Assembly (NCBI GenBank): GCA_016928075.1
Contig: JAFGLJ010000008.1
Span: 1-53,199, forward strand
DNA from: Bacteroidales bacterium
GTDB lineage: Bacteria; Bacteroidota; Bacteroidia; Bacteroidales; VadinHA17
Length of the DNA stretch: 53,199 nt
Direction: 5' to 3'
The notes beneath the pieces are model-generated. The model worked only from the letters and a program-made list of their open reading frames with translations. It was not told the DNA's origin and ran no database searches. Each line of letters opens with the position of its first letter. Position 1 is the first letter of the stretch. This document shows positions 8,788 to 17,986 of this stretch, one piece after another. Made by a program: the position numbers and the translations under genes.

Positions 8788-9501
8788 TTACCTTTGAGCT
8801 GTTTTGTTCCTGTATATGCAGTTTTCATTCCCGCACAGTTCACAGGTGTTCTCCCTGAAGAAAACATTTTCACCAATACCTATGATGCCGCTCAGTGATT
8901 TCAGTGGTCGCATAATATTTTCAGCACTGAGCTTAACTCCTGAAAAATCTCCATTCACAAGCATAAATACTTTCTCCTGCTCATCAATACTCCATCCGCA
9001 ATTTCCGGGGCAATAATAATTAGTCGTTTTCATTCCCTGCTTTGCAGCTTCTTCGGTGAACCTACTGTGAATCATAAGGGCTGTATTCCGCACAGCAATG
9101 TTACCCGCTAAGTTTGCTATATATGACAAAATGTAATTACCTTCATCATTATACCGGGTACTCATTTCAGAATGTATATTACCTGCAGTGCAAACGAACA
9201 AAGCTGCCATTTCAGATTTAATCATTTCGTTGTACAGTACCTCATTGAGCCTGAAATCAGTGTTCATAATCCTCAGGATGTATGAATCATCAATGAATAC
9301 AGGGTTATAAAATACCCTGAGTTCTCCCCTGTATTCATAACTATCGGGAACATTTGCCAGAAAATCCATTATTATCGACCTTAAATCCGATACAGCCATC
9401 TCATGGTTGGTATACAGAAACTCAATGATCTCATCCGAGGATATTTCCACATCGGATCCCCTGAAACAGAAGAAATAATCCTTTGATAACATTAATTCCA
9501 A
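8788..9501 (-). CDS. MetH activation-domain-like protein
   Basis: The 237-residue protein resembles the S-adenosylmethionine-binding reactivation domain of cobalamin-dependent methionine synthase, here as a separate polypeptide. The signature region is NYYCPGNCGWSIDEQEKVF (in MetH, an SPGY-type motif that touches corrin and AdoMet). MRPLKSLSGIIGIG and the C-terminal CELCGNENCIYR, with three closely spaced cysteines, are typical of the stand-alone versions and may bind iron-sulfur. It lacks the homocysteine, folate and cobalamin domains of full MetH, but the folate and cobalamin functions are encoded just upstream. Fourteen bases separate it from the methyltransferase gene. Confidence 0.82.
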   Translation of the reverse strand: MELMLSKDYFFCFRGSDVEISSDEIIEFLYTNHEMAVSDLRSIIMDFLANVPDSYEYRGELRVFYNPVFIDDSYILRIMNTDFRLNEVLYNEMIKSEMAALFVCTAGNIHSEMSTRYNDEGNYILSYIANLAGNIAVRNTALMIHSRFTEEAAKQGMKTTNYYCPGNCGWSIDEQEKVFMLVNGDFSGVKLSAENIMRPLKSLSGIIGIGENVFFRENTCELCGNENCIYRNKTAQR

Positions 9502-9515
9502 ATTAAAAACATCTC

Positions 9516-10355
9516 TTAAGGACCACCCTGGAAATATTCAACAAATCTCATGGCATAGTCATCACGATCGCGTAACAAATCGGCTGCTCTCACAGCAGCA
9601 GCTATCCGTGCAGGATTTGTTATAGCACATGTTAAACCGTTCAGTATTGAGAAAGCCATGAATACACTGTTAATTGTATCCCTTCCAGGCAACCCGAAGG
9701 AAATATTACTTGTGCCCTGTGTTATGTTCAGTGCCAGCTTTTCATGCACCAGCCTTATTGTTTCAAGTGTAACCAGTGCTGCTCCGGGATCAGCACTAAC
9801 TGCCATAACCAGTGGATCGATTATAACATCGTTTTCCATAATACCTGTTTTAACCGCCTGTTCCAGAATTTTTTCAGCTATGCGCAATCTTTTTTCAGGC
9901 TCATGGCTAATACCTTCATCATCCATTACCAGGCCTATAACTGCTGCACCGTACTCCAGGGCTACAGGTAGAACTGATCGCAGCGATTTCTCTTCTCCGG
10001 TAACGGAGTTTATTATACACTTTCCGTCAGCCACTTTAAGCGCTGCCCTTATAGCTTCAGGGTTAGGAGAATCTATACACAGTGGTATATCATATTTCTC
10101 ATTTATTGCCTTCACTGTTTCAGGCAGAAGGTACAGGTCATCAACTCCGGGGAAACCTACATTCACATCAAGTATACCGGCTCCTGCATCAATCTGTTTA
10201 CCGGCAAGTTCAAGAACGTATTCAAAATTATGATCTGAAAGGGTATCCACCAACTTTTTCCGTCTGGTGGGATTTATGCTTTCGCCGATAATTACAAAAG
10301 GTCCTTCAGTATTAATAACTACCTCTTTTGTTTTTCCCCTAAGTTTTGTTTCCAT
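9516..10355 (-). CDS. Methyltetrahydrofolate:corrinoid methyltransferase
   Basis: This 279-residue TIM-barrel protein is a pterin-binding (dihydropteroate synthase-like) methyltransferase of the AcsE/MtgA kind, which moves methyl groups between tetrahydrofolate and a corrinoid protein. Motifs are FVIIGESINPTRRKK at the first strand, DAGAGILDVNVGFPG with the pterin-binding aspartate and asparagine, PLCIDSPNPEAIRAAL, IINSVTGEE, VIIDPLVMAVSAD, and the NITQGTSNISFGLPGR block that closes the active site. Its length equals that of the characterised enzymes. It lies 12 bp downstream of the corrinoid protein gene. No acetyl-CoA synthase, MttB or MtgB partner is present, so the direction of methyl transfer and the other methyl donor or acceptor are unknown. 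Confidence 0.9.
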   Translation of the reverse strand: METKLRGKTKEVVINTEGPFVIIGESINPTRRKKLVDTLSDHNFEYVLELAGKQIDAGAGILDVNVGFPGVDDLYLLPETVKAINEKYDIPLCIDSPNPEAIRAALKVADGKCIINSVTGEEKSLRSVLPVALEYGAAVIGLVMDDEGISHEPEKRLRIAEKILEQAVKTGIMENDVIIDPLVMAVSADPGAALVTLETIRLVHEKLALNITQGTSNISFGLPGRDTINSVFMAFSILNGLTCAITNPARIAAAVRAADLLRDRDDYAMRFVEYFQGGP

Positions 10356-10367
10356 TTATAATGACAT

Positions 10368-11042
10368 TCACTGTAATACTCTGTTTGTATTAAGATATTT
10401 CACGGCGCCCTGTGGGTCAGGGGAATAAAAATCAGCTCCTATCTTCTGCCTGAAATCATCAGTTACCGGGGCACCTCCTATAAGCACTTTTATATGTGGA
10501 TATTGTTCTTTTAGCTCTTTTACTGTTATCTTCATATTTTCCATGGTTGTTGTAAGCAGGGCAGACAAACCCACGAAACATCCCGGGTACTGTCGTATTG
10601 AATCCTTGAACTTATCAGGTTTCACATCCACACCCAGGTCAATAACCTCCCATCCCCCACCCTCAATCATCATGGCAACCAGATTTTTACCGATATCGTG
10701 AAGATCTCCTGCAACGGTACCAATTACAAAGACACCTTTCCTTTTTGCCTCACCTGAAATAAAAAATGGTTTTATATGTTCCATTGCCGCATTCATTGCT
10801 TTTGCAGACATTAACATCTGGGGTACAAATATTTCATTCCTGCTGAATTTGTTTCCTACTATCTCCATGGCCGGTATCATGCCCGACTCAAGGATTTCAG
10901 ACGGAGAGATGCCCCTGTCAAGTGCCTGCCTGGTAAGTTCATATGCGCCATCCTGGTCCTTCATACCGGGCGGGTAAGGGGACGCCCTGTTAATCTTGCC
11001 ATATTCAATGCAACTGGAGATTTTTTGTATTATTTCATCCAT
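10368..11042 (-). CDS. Corrinoid (cobalamin-binding) methyl carrier protein
   Basis: At 224 residues this has the two-domain layout of MtbC/MtgC-like corrinoid shuttles. A helical cap covers about residues 1-95 (ALDRGISPSEILESGMIPAMEIVGNKFSRNEIFVPQML). The B12-binding Rossmann domain follows, with the cobalt-ligand motif DLHDIG (D113, H115, G118), SALLTTTM (S160) and IGGAPV (189-193). It is the first gene of the four-gene operon and would carry the methyl group between the methyltransferase next to it and an unseen second methyltransferase. Only 156 bp separate it from the divergent prolyl oligopeptidase gene, and I could not find a clear TAnnTTTG promoter for it there. Confidence 0.92.
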   Translation of the reverse strand: MDEIIQKISSCIEYGKINRASPYPPGMKDQDGAYELTRQALDRGISPSEILESGMIPAMEIVGNKFSRNEIFVPQMLMSAKAMNAAMEHIKPFFISGEAKRKGVFVIGTVAGDLHDIGKNLVAMMIEGGGWEVIDLGVDVKPDKFKDSIRQYPGCFVGLSALLTTTMENMKITVKELKEQYPHIKVLIGGAPVTDDFRQKIGADFYSPDPQGAVKYLNTNRVLQ

Positions 11043-11198
11043 CTTTTCCGGTAAGAATTACTTAAAATTATTACAAGCTGAAGATAATTAAAACAATCTT
11101 ATCATTGGTACTTGTCATGGTTTTTAATATTTTTACTTTTATGATTTTCAAAAATCAAAGCACGTGTTTGCAATATTAATTAATCCCAAAAAACTGTT

Positions 11199-13307
11199 AT
11201 GAAAAATCTGTTATTCATTTTTACTGCTATGCTGATAGTATCATCATGCAAAAGCCCTGAAAAAGGAAAAATATTCTATCCTGAAACCAACAAGGCAGAT
11301 ATCAGAGATAATTATTTTGGCACCGTGGTTGCTGATCCCTACCGTTGGCTTGAGGATGACAATTCAAACGAAACAGCTATATGGGTTGAAGCCCAGAACA
11401 AGGTAACATTCGCTTATCTTGACAAGATCCCTTACAGGGATGAGATAAGGGCGCGACTTACTGAAATGTGGAATTACGAGAAATATACAGCACCCTTCAA
11501 GGAGGGTGATTATACCTATTTCTCTAAGAATGACGGACTGCAGAATCAATATGTGGTGTACCGTCAGAAAGATGGTGGTGAACCGGAAGTGTTTATTGAT
11601 CCCAATAAATTTTCGGAGGATGGAACCACATCTTTAAGCACACTCTCTTTCTCGGATGATGGCAGCATGGCAGCCTATGCCATATCGGAAGGAGGCTCTG
11701 ACTGGAGAAAGGTGATTGTGATGGATGCCCTGAGCAAAGAGATAATTGGAGACACAATTAAGGATGTTAAGTTCAGTGATCTGTCATGGCAAGCAAACGA
11801 AGGCTTTTATTATTCAAGCTATGACAAGCCTGAAGGAAGTGAGCTCTCGGCAAAAACCGATCACCATAAACTGTATTTCCATAAGCTGGGAACATCACAG
11901 GAGGAAGACGAACTGGTATTCGGAGCCGACATTAAAAGACGCTATTTAAGCGGATCAGTAACCGAAGATGGAAAGTACCTGGTGATTTCCGCTTCAATAT
12001 CCACAACAGGTAATGAGCTGTATATCAAAGACCTGAGCAAACCGGGAAGTGAGCTGGTCACAATAGTGGATAACTTTGATAACGATCATTATGTCATAGA
12101 TAATGAGGATTCCAAGCTATTCATAGTTACCAACCTGGACTCACCTAACAGGAGGATAATAACCGTTGATGCCGGTAATCCGGGTGTGGAAAACTGGGTG
12201 GATTTCATACCCGAGACAGATAATGTCCTGATGCCTTCCACAGGATCAGGCTATTTCTTCGCCCATTATATGATTGACGCCATATCAAAGGTTATGCAGT
12301 ATAATAATAAGGGAGAAATGATAAGGGAAATACAACTTCCGGGAGTGGGGTCAGCATCAGGGTTCAGTGGAAAAAAGGAAGATATTGAACTCTATTTTAC
12401 CTTTACAAACTATATTACACCCGGAACAATATACAGCCTTAACCCTGAATCAGGGGAGACAGGCGTATATAAAAAGCCTGATGTGGATTTCAACAGTGAA
12501 GATTATGAATCGGAACAGGTATTTTATACTTCGAAGGATGGAACAAAGATACCCATGATAATAACTTACAAGAAAGGTACCGGGATGAACGGAGAGAATC
12601 CCACAATACTGTACGGTTACGGTGGATTTAATATTAGTGAAACGCCCTCTTTCAGTATAACAAATGCATTCTGGCTGGAGATGGGTGGTATATATGCTGT
12701 TCCCAACATAAGGGGTGGAGGCGAATATGGTGAAGAATGGCACCTGGAAGGTACAAAAATGAACAAGCAGAATGTGTTTGACGATTTGATTGCTGCAGGA
12801 GAGTACCTCATTGAAAACAATTATACCTCGAGTGACTACCTGGCGATAAGAGGTGCATCCAATGGAGGATTACTGGTAGGTGCAGTTATGACTCAGCGAC
12901 CCGACCTGATGAAAGTGGCCTTACCCGCTGTGGGCGTTCTTGACATGCTCAGGTACCATAAATTTACAGCCGGTGCAGGATGGGCATACGACTATGGCAC
13001 GTCGGAAGAAAGTGAGGAGATGTTCCGCTACCTTCTTCACTACTCACCGGTACATAATGTACAGGAAGGTACAGAATATCCGGCAACACTTATTACAACG
13101 GCTGACCATGATGACAGGGTTGTACCGGCGCACTCATTCAAATTTGCAGCTGAGCTGCAGGAGAAGCAGGCCGGGGATGAACCTGTATTAATCAGGATTG
13201 AGACCATGGCAGGTCATGGAGCAGGCACACCTGTAAGTAAGATTATTGAACAGTATGCCGATATTTTTGGATTTACCCTGTATTCAATGGGTGTAGATAA
13301 AATATAG
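11199..13307 (+). CDS. Prolyl oligopeptidase family lipoprotein (S9A)
   Basis: The 702-residue protein cuts short peptides after proline. A lipoprotein signal ends at C17 (MLIVSSC), so it is attached to a membrane, probably facing the periplasm. [22 protein letters not shown] is the typical S9A N-terminal segment. Residues of about 75-430 form the seven-bladed propeller, and the rest is the alpha/beta hydrolase domain. The catalytic serine is S554 in RGASNGGLL, followed by [12 protein letters not shown] with the aspartate and GHGAGTP with the histidine. It is monocistronic, divergent from the corrinoid operon. It is one of a striking number of proline-directed peptidases in this window. Confidence 0.93.
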   Translation: MKNLLFIFTAMLIVSSCKSPEKGKIFYPETNKADIRDNYFGTVVADPYRWLEDDNSNETAIWVEAQNKVTFAYLDKIPYRDEIRARLTEMWNYEKYTAPFKEGDYTYFSKNDGLQNQYVVYRQKDGGEPEVFIDPNKFSEDGTTSLSTLSFSDDGSMAAYAISEGGSDWRKVIVMDALSKEIIGDTIKDVKFSDLSWQANEGFYYSSYDKPEGSELSAKTDHHKLYFHKLGTSQEEDELVFGADIKRRYLSGSVTEDGKYLVISASISTTGNELYIKDLSKPGSELVTIVDNFDNDHYVIDNEDSKLFIVTNLDSPNRRIITVDAGNPGVENWVDFIPETDNVLMPSTGSGYFFAHYMIDAISKVMQYNNKGEMIREIQLPGVGSASGFSGKKEDIELYFTFTNYITPGTIYSLNPESGETGVYKKPDVDFNSEDYESEQVFYTSKDGTKIPMIITYKKGTGMNGENPTILYGYGGFNISETPSFSITNAFWLEMGGIYAVPNIRGGGEYGEEWHLEGTKMNKQNVFDDLIAAGEYLIENNYTSSDYLAIRGASNGGLLVGAVMTQRPDLMKVALPAVGVLDMLRYHKFTAGAGWAYDYGTSEESEEMFRYLLHYSPVHNVQEGTEYPATLITTADHDDRVVPAHSFKFAAELQEKQAGDEPVLIRIETMAGHGAGTPVSKIIEQYADIFGFTLYSMGVDKI

Positions 13308-13330
13308 TGCATTAAATAATTATTAATGCA
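13308..13330. terminator. AT-rich hairpin between convergent genes
   Basis: TGCATTAA (13308-13315) pairs perfectly with TTAATGCA (13323-13330) around a 7-base loop, directly after the prolyl oligopeptidase stop codon. It lacks a clear T run, so it is at most a weak terminator shared by the converging genes. Confidence 0.3.
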
Positions 13331-13358
13331 ACAAACCAGCAAGGGGACTGGGATCTAT

Positions 13359-14627
13359 TCAGAAGGTGTATACTGCCTGGACAAAAACAATATTGGTACA
13401 GGAATTGATGTTAATCGAGCTTGTAATATCATTTCCGAGTTCATACCTCAGGTCAAGGCCTGCATTTTTATAACGGACACCTATCCCTGCAGCGAATGCC
13501 TGTGAATAACTCCTGTATTCGGGTATTGCCAGGTCGGTAATCTCGGTTTCGGTGGTATAGAAGTGTATAAACGATGTTTTGTCGTTCCGTATGTTGAATC
13601 CATAAATATTCACCATACCGGCATATATATATGGTTTTAATCCCCTTGCAGGCAGTGTGTACCTGACTGCACTCAGAAGCCTTACATCAATGGCGCCTAT
13701 GTCCATTTCCACGTTTTCGTAGTCGTCCTCGTTATTAAACCAATGAATTTCATCATGATTATCAAAAGTTGATATACCAAGTTCATTATATATTGAAAAC
13801 GCTTTACGCGCAAAAGGAAATACTATTTCAAGTCCCATTGCTGCGGAGGGTCTGTAACTTACAGGGAATTCAGCAGCCGCGAGGTCATAAGATCCGCTGC
13901 CATAAAAGTCTACATGAAAGGCTGATAATCCTGCAGACATAACAAAATAAAATTCAACTGAAGGCAATTCTGCAACATAATACATATCTTTCCCGCTGCA
14001 CCTGTTATATTCCCCAACAATTTCAGTAAGATCCTCCATTGTATAATCTGCGAGATGAATCAAGGGTATTATTATTTCGCAATCATACATCAAATTAACA
14101 AGTTGACTCTTATATTCATCTTTCACAACAAGTTCGTTTTTACCTTCAATCTCAGTTATAGCACTATATTGTTCCAACTCAATTATTTTGCCACCAGCAC
14201 CTTTTTTCATATAAAAATGCTTTCCTGACTGCTTTTCATTATAATAATAAAGAGCTGTTTCGCCTTCTACAAGTACCCTGAGAAACACCTGTTCTTCAGA
14301 AGTTATTCTCTCGCCCGATATTAACAATTCATCAAATTTATGGGGTGTTCGTTCGATGGTAACCACGGCACTGATAAACTTTTCGTTATTAACTGAAAAA
14401 GACCGGAGGGTTGCGGGGCTGAATGTCCGGGGTGTTTCATTAACATCAGCCATAAAACTTACTATCACGGGATTGTATTTCCAGTTTCTGTAATCTATGA
14501 ACCCTGACACTTCTTTGTTTTCGTTGTTAATAATCTTTCCTTCCAGGTAGCATTTCTGGGCATTTATCAAGGAAATATGTGAAAATGAAACAAGGATGAT
14601 AAGAAGAAATCCAAATACAATCCTCAT
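13359..14627 (-). CDS. Exported protein of unknown function, probable outer-membrane barrel at C-terminus
   Basis: The 422-residue product starts with a Sec signal peptide (IILVSFSHISLINAQ, cleavage near residue 23). Residues 25-200 look like a soluble domain common in Bacteroidota hypothetical proteins (EGKIINNENKEVSGFIDYRNWKYNP). From about 225 on, alternating aromatic and polar strands and a final residue F (FVQAVYTF) suggest an eight-stranded outer-membrane beta barrel. I do not recognise a specific family. It follows a MORN-repeat protein and another exported protein on the same strand, but gaps of 84 and 25 bp make a single operon likely rather than proven. Confidence 0.7.
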   Translation of the reverse strand: MRIVFGFLLIILVSFSHISLINAQKCYLEGKIINNENKEVSGFIDYRNWKYNPVIVSFMADVNETPRTFSPATLRSFSVNNEKFISAVVTIERTPHKFDELLISGERITSEEQVFLRVLVEGETALYYYNEKQSGKHFYMKKGAGGKIIELEQYSAITEIEGKNELVVKDEYKSQLVNLMYDCEIIIPLIHLADYTMEDLTEIVGEYNRCSGKDMYYVAELPSVEFYFVMSAGLSAFHVDFYGSGSYDLAAAEFPVSYRPSAAMGLEIVFPFARKAFSIYNELGISTFDNHDEIHWFNNEDDYENVEMDIGAIDVRLLSAVRYTLPARGLKPYIYAGMVNIYGFNIRNDKTSFIHFYTTETEITDLAIPEYRSYSQAFAAGIGVRYKNAGLDLRYELGNDITSSININSCTNIVFVQAVYTF

Positions 14628-14711
14628 CGATATAAAGTGTTAGAAAAGGTTGGTAATTGTAATAGTCAGATTCAGATTTTTATTCTATTTCTTTATATTA
14701 CTGAAAGTTAA

Positions 14712-15395
14712 CTAAAAATGAATAGCAACAATCCATGCGCCCGGCTCAAAGATCTGGTACCTCACTTCACAATGCAGTGTTGCAGCATAAAAAGCATTAG
14801 GGGCATTGAATATGGCTTTGCCCTTAAAAGGGAATTCAGCATTCTCGAAACCTGTGAACATTCTGCTGGTATTTTCAGTTCCACTGCTGCCCGTCAATAA
14901 AAGGTCACTGATATTGGTGTGTTCACCACCATCCCTCATAAATTTAAGTCTTACATATTGCTGATTATCCGAAACCTTGGTAAAGGTAACCCTGCCAACA
15001 TTATTCCTGTAATCAACATTATAAGCCCTTTCATGGTAAACACCCACATACTCATCATCTATCCATTTTCCATAAATCACAGAATCTTTACCATTCGCAA
15101 AGAAATAATAGGTGCCTTCACCGTCACGTAGCCCCATATCCCATTCGCCTTCGTATTTTTCACCTGTGGACCAGGTATATACTCCATTCCCATGGGGATA
15201 TCCCTTTTTGAAATCACCAATATAATAATCTTCACCCTGTGCCTCGCCGTAGCCATTTGCAAGTCCTCTTTTGCATTCTCCACGGTATTCACCTTTCAGG
15301 CTCTCAGCCAGCACATCGCATTTTTCCTGGGCGACTATTGTAATAGTGGAAAAAAACAGTATCGGAATTATAAATAAATTCATTTTAGCACTCAT
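14712..15395 (-). CDS. Exported MORN-repeat protein
   Basis: The protein has 227 residues. A signal peptide (IPILFFSTITIVAQ) is cleaved near residue 23; M5 is an equally good start. Residues of about 33-115 carry three to four MORN repeats, visible as YRGECKRGLANGYGEA, YIGDFKKGYPHGNGVYTW and YEGEWDMGLRDGEGTYYF. MORN repeats form an extended beta sheet that often binds lipid or other proteins. The C-terminal 110 residues have no recognised domain. It lies between two other exported proteins of unknown function on the same strand, which suggests a joint envelope role. The substrate or partner cannot be stated. Confidence 0.75.
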   Translation of the reverse strand: MSAKMNLFIIPILFFSTITIVAQEKCDVLAESLKGEYRGECKRGLANGYGEAQGEDYYIGDFKKGYPHGNGVYTWSTGEKYEGEWDMGLRDGEGTYYFFANGKDSVIYGKWIDDEYVGVYHERAYNVDYRNNVGRVTFTKVSDNQQYVRLKFMRDGGEHTNISDLLLTGSSGTENTSRMFTGFENAEFPFKGKAIFNAPNAFYAATLHCEVRYQIFEPGAWIVAIHF

Positions 15396-15420
15396 AGCAG
15401 ACTCTTTTTAAAATTAATTC

Positions 15421-16119
15421 CTATTCGACGAGTAATTCATTCATTTGGGTGACAAGCTTAACAAGGTCATACTCATTTTTTACATTTATTCTTTCATTTT
15501 TTATATAGGTCTCTGCTTTGGTAGCCTCATCACCGAATAATTTTATAAGCTCTTTCTTATTCCTGACCCTCTGGGCCGGGTTTTCCCCTATCTTAATATA
15601 ATAATAATCTTTATGATCAATAAATCTTGCAGGTCGTGCCTGCTGGTAAGGCCGGGTAGAAACGGGATCTGTCAGGGTTTTGCTTTTCCTCAGGTAGAGG
15701 GAAGAATATCCTTCAACAAGTTCAATAAAATAACCATAGTCAATTCCTGCATCTATTTTATAATCTATATATTTTAACACATTCCCGTTGAGTTCAATTT
15801 TCGTTATTCTCTGAGGATAAGCCAGCACATACCTGTTACCTTCATTAATGAATTGTATAGCATCAGCATACAGGTCGAAGCGAAATTCACCGTTAAGTAC
15901 TTCACCTGTCATTAAATAGACTTTTCCTTCCTCATATTCCTTTACGAGGTATGGGGTTCCACCAATATTCTCATAGGCTTTGGGGTTAAAATCAGATACC
16001 AGCCTCTCTCTCCTGAGGTATGCCATATGTTCATCTATATTACCCCAATATAGCTGTGCAGAAGTTATCGGCAAATAAAGCAAGCTAAATATATACGTTA
16101 AAAATAAAGCTCTTTTCAT
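15421..16119 (-). CDS. Exported hypothetical protein
   Basis: I choose the start at 16119 (232 residues) because it places a signal peptide MKRALFLTYIFSLLYLPITSAQ at the very N-terminus; an in-frame start at 16173 would add 18 residues of no obvious role. The mature protein shows DFNPKAYENIGGTPYLVKEYEEGKVYL, a pattern found in Bacteroidota proteins of unknown function that report on small-molecule or envelope state. The C-terminus is charged and helical. No family is recognised with confidence. It lies upstream of, and probably is cotranscribed with, the MORN-repeat gene (25-bp gap). Confidence 0.65.
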   Translation of the reverse strand: MKRALFLTYIFSLLYLPITSAQLYWGNIDEHMAYLRRERLVSDFNPKAYENIGGTPYLVKEYEEGKVYLMTGEVLNGEFRFDLYADAIQFINEGNRYVLAYPQRITKIELNGNVLKYIDYKIDAGIDYGYFIELVEGYSSLYLRKSKTLTDPVSTRPYQQARPARFIDHKDYYYIKIGENPAQRVRNKKELIKLFGDEATKAETYIKNERINVKNEYDLVKLVTQMNELLVE

Positions 16120-16182
16120 GGCGGTTAGTTTTGATAGTGCAATTCTTTGATTAGCTTGAATGAAATTTTTCAAAGATCATAC

Positions 16183-16190
16183 CAAAGATA
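16183..16190 (-). promoter_or_regulatory. Possible -7 promoter element for the three exported-protein genes
   Basis: CAAAGATA on the plus strand reads TATCTTTG on the minus strand, matching TAnnTTTG. It lies 64 bp upstream of the chosen start at 16119. No TTG element is found at the best spacing, so the call is tentative. It nearly touches the susD terminator. Confidence 0.35.
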
Positions 16191-16203
16191 CTAAAAATCA
16201 AAA

Positions 16204-16235
16204 TAAAAAAGGAGAGCTAACAAAAGCTCTCCTTT
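16204..16235 (-). terminator. Rho-independent terminator after susD-like gene
   Basis: On the minus strand, GGAGAGCT and AGCTCTCC form a perfect 8-bp stem, extended by three A-T pairs, with a 6-base loop. It is followed by a run of six T residues. It lies 22 bp downstream of the SusD-family stop codon and is the clearest intrinsic terminator in the window. Confidence 0.85.
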
Positions 16236-16257
16236 AATATTACTCATTTCCTAAGAA

Positions 16258-17961
16258 CTAAAATACCTGTTCATCTGTCTCTGTTGGTATCGGATTTTTC
16301 CTTGTATGCCACCACATCTGGCTTTGTATGCCGTTAGTACTGAACATACCTTCATTAGATGCCTCTATATTCTGGCGACTCTTGGCATCTGCCAGGTTTT
16401 CACCGTTGTATGTTCCCTCATTATTGGAATACCATATGCGAATTGGCAATCCAAGGTCAGGATAGACGGTAGCTTCAAGTTCATACTCGAAAATTCTTTC
16501 CGGGAAACCTGTCCTTCTTATCTCGGAATATGCCTGAACTCCCTGTCCGAATATTGCAGCCCACCTCTGCTCATTTATCAACTGGAATTTATGTGCATCA
16601 TCCGGAGCTACATCCCAGTCAACAAGAGGGTGAGCAAGATAAGCGGCATAGTCAACAGGATATGAAACAGGAAGCACTGCTACTTCAGACGCACCAAACT
16701 TATAACTTGGTGACACTGTACCACCATCGTTGCAACCCCATCTTGCCATACTGGCAGCAATACCGGTTTCATAGGCTGTCTGTGCAGCCCCGTCATTTGC
16801 AACCCTTAGATAATGCTCAGCCTTGATAAATTGTACCTCGTCATAAGTCATAACATATACCGGTGAGGTCTCTGTGTAAGCAATTTTAGTACCTAACAGG
16901 GATATAAGAGGTATAGTTGCGGATAATTCTGAACTACCATTCTGGAAACCTTCGTAATCCAATCCTGAGTAGTCACCGGTGCCAATATCATAACTGGATG
17001 ATATAGGTTGAGCATAAATATGCAGTCTCGGATCATCCCTATCCTCGAGCCAGTTAACCATTGTCTGTGCTATTCCCTGGTCAGTCCTTGCGAACAGTGT
17101 GTTAAATATCCAGTTCCTGTAGGGAAGTCCCGGGAATACGAGTTTTGCATTATCTGCATTTGACTCAAAAACAGGGTACTGTGTAGGATTGGACAGAATA
17201 GTTGCAATCTCTGCATCTGCACCTGCATAAGCAGCAGCACCCGGGTCTGTGGTAACATCCGGCTGTGTACCGATCATGTCATAAGTAAATGACCATGGTG
17301 TTCCTGCACAGCGGTTGAGGAGCCTGAGTTTCAGAGAATTAGCAAACTTCCTCCATTTTACAGGATCACCACCATACATGATATCCCCGCTACCAAAATT
17401 CACGGTAGTACCTGTAAGTAACGTATTTGCCTCATCAAGCTCATCCAGTAAAGCCATATAGATATCTTCCTGTGTATCATATACGGGTTTTATTATACCA
17501 TCTGTTTCAAAACCCTGAAGAGCTTCTGAATAAGGCACATCGCCAAAGAGATCAGTCAGGTACATAAACATCCAGGCTCTCAAAATCTTAGCGGCGGCCA
17601 GTAACTTATCATCACCTTCCTCGGTTGTTTTATTAATCACTATGGTCAGGTTTTTCAACGTACCGGAATAAGGACCATCGAAATCACCCGACATATCACG
17701 TGTTTCATACTTGTCCTCGTCAACATACTGAATTTTAGTCCACTGCTGACACCAGCAGCCAAGGTATGTATGCTGTATCCAACCACCCAGCTCAGTACTA
17801 AGTCCAGAATATATCGTATTTGTAAATATGTTTATTGCAGGCACATCAACCGGGCTGTTGGGACTCTTGTTCATTTCCTCGAAATTCTTGGTACATGATC
17901 CGGTTCCAAGAATAAAGAGGGTAACCAACAATATATTTCTTATGTTTTCTAAATATTTCAT
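16258..17961 (-). CDS. SusD/RagB-family surface glycan- or peptide-binding lipoprotein
   Basis: This 567-residue protein has a lipoprotein signal ending at C23 (FILGTGSC). The mature start CTKNFEEMNKSPNSP is characteristic of the SusD-like_2 (PF12771-type) branch. AKILRAWMFMYLTDLFGDVPYSEAL is the conserved TPR-helix region, and KFANSLKLRLLNRC and IKAEHYLRVANDGAAQTAYETGI are further family blocks. SusD proteins sit on the outer surface and form the lid of a SusC transporter, which is encoded 25 bp upstream. An intrinsic terminator follows. The ligand cannot be told from sequence; SusD_2 members occur in both glycan and peptide uptake systems. Confidence 0.92.
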   Translation of the reverse strand: MKYLENIRNILLVTLFILGTGSCTKNFEEMNKSPNSPVDVPAINIFTNTIYSGLSTELGGWIQHTYLGCWCQQWTKIQYVDEDKYETRDMSGDFDGPYSGTLKNLTIVINKTTEEGDDKLLAAAKILRAWMFMYLTDLFGDVPYSEALQGFETDGIIKPVYDTQEDIYMALLDELDEANTLLTGTTVNFGSGDIMYGGDPVKWRKFANSLKLRLLNRCAGTPWSFTYDMIGTQPDVTTDPGAAAYAGADAEIATILSNPTQYPVFESNADNAKLVFPGLPYRNWIFNTLFARTDQGIAQTMVNWLEDRDDPRLHIYAQPISSSYDIGTGDYSGLDYEGFQNGSSELSATIPLISLLGTKIAYTETSPVYVMTYDEVQFIKAEHYLRVANDGAAQTAYETGIAASMARWGCNDGGTVSPSYKFGASEVAVLPVSYPVDYAAYLAHPLVDWDVAPDDAHKFQLINEQRWAAIFGQGVQAYSEIRRTGFPERIFEYELEATVYPDLGLPIRIWYSNNEGTYNGENLADAKSRQNIEASNEGMFSTNGIQSQMWWHTRKNPIPTETDEQVF

Positions 17962-17986
17962 TTATCTGAATTTTAAAGTTCAACAA

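Noticed and set aside
9658..10233. 191-codon open frame opposite the methyltransferase gene
   Set aside because: It is antisense to a strongly conserved gene, serine/proline-rich and without domain signals.
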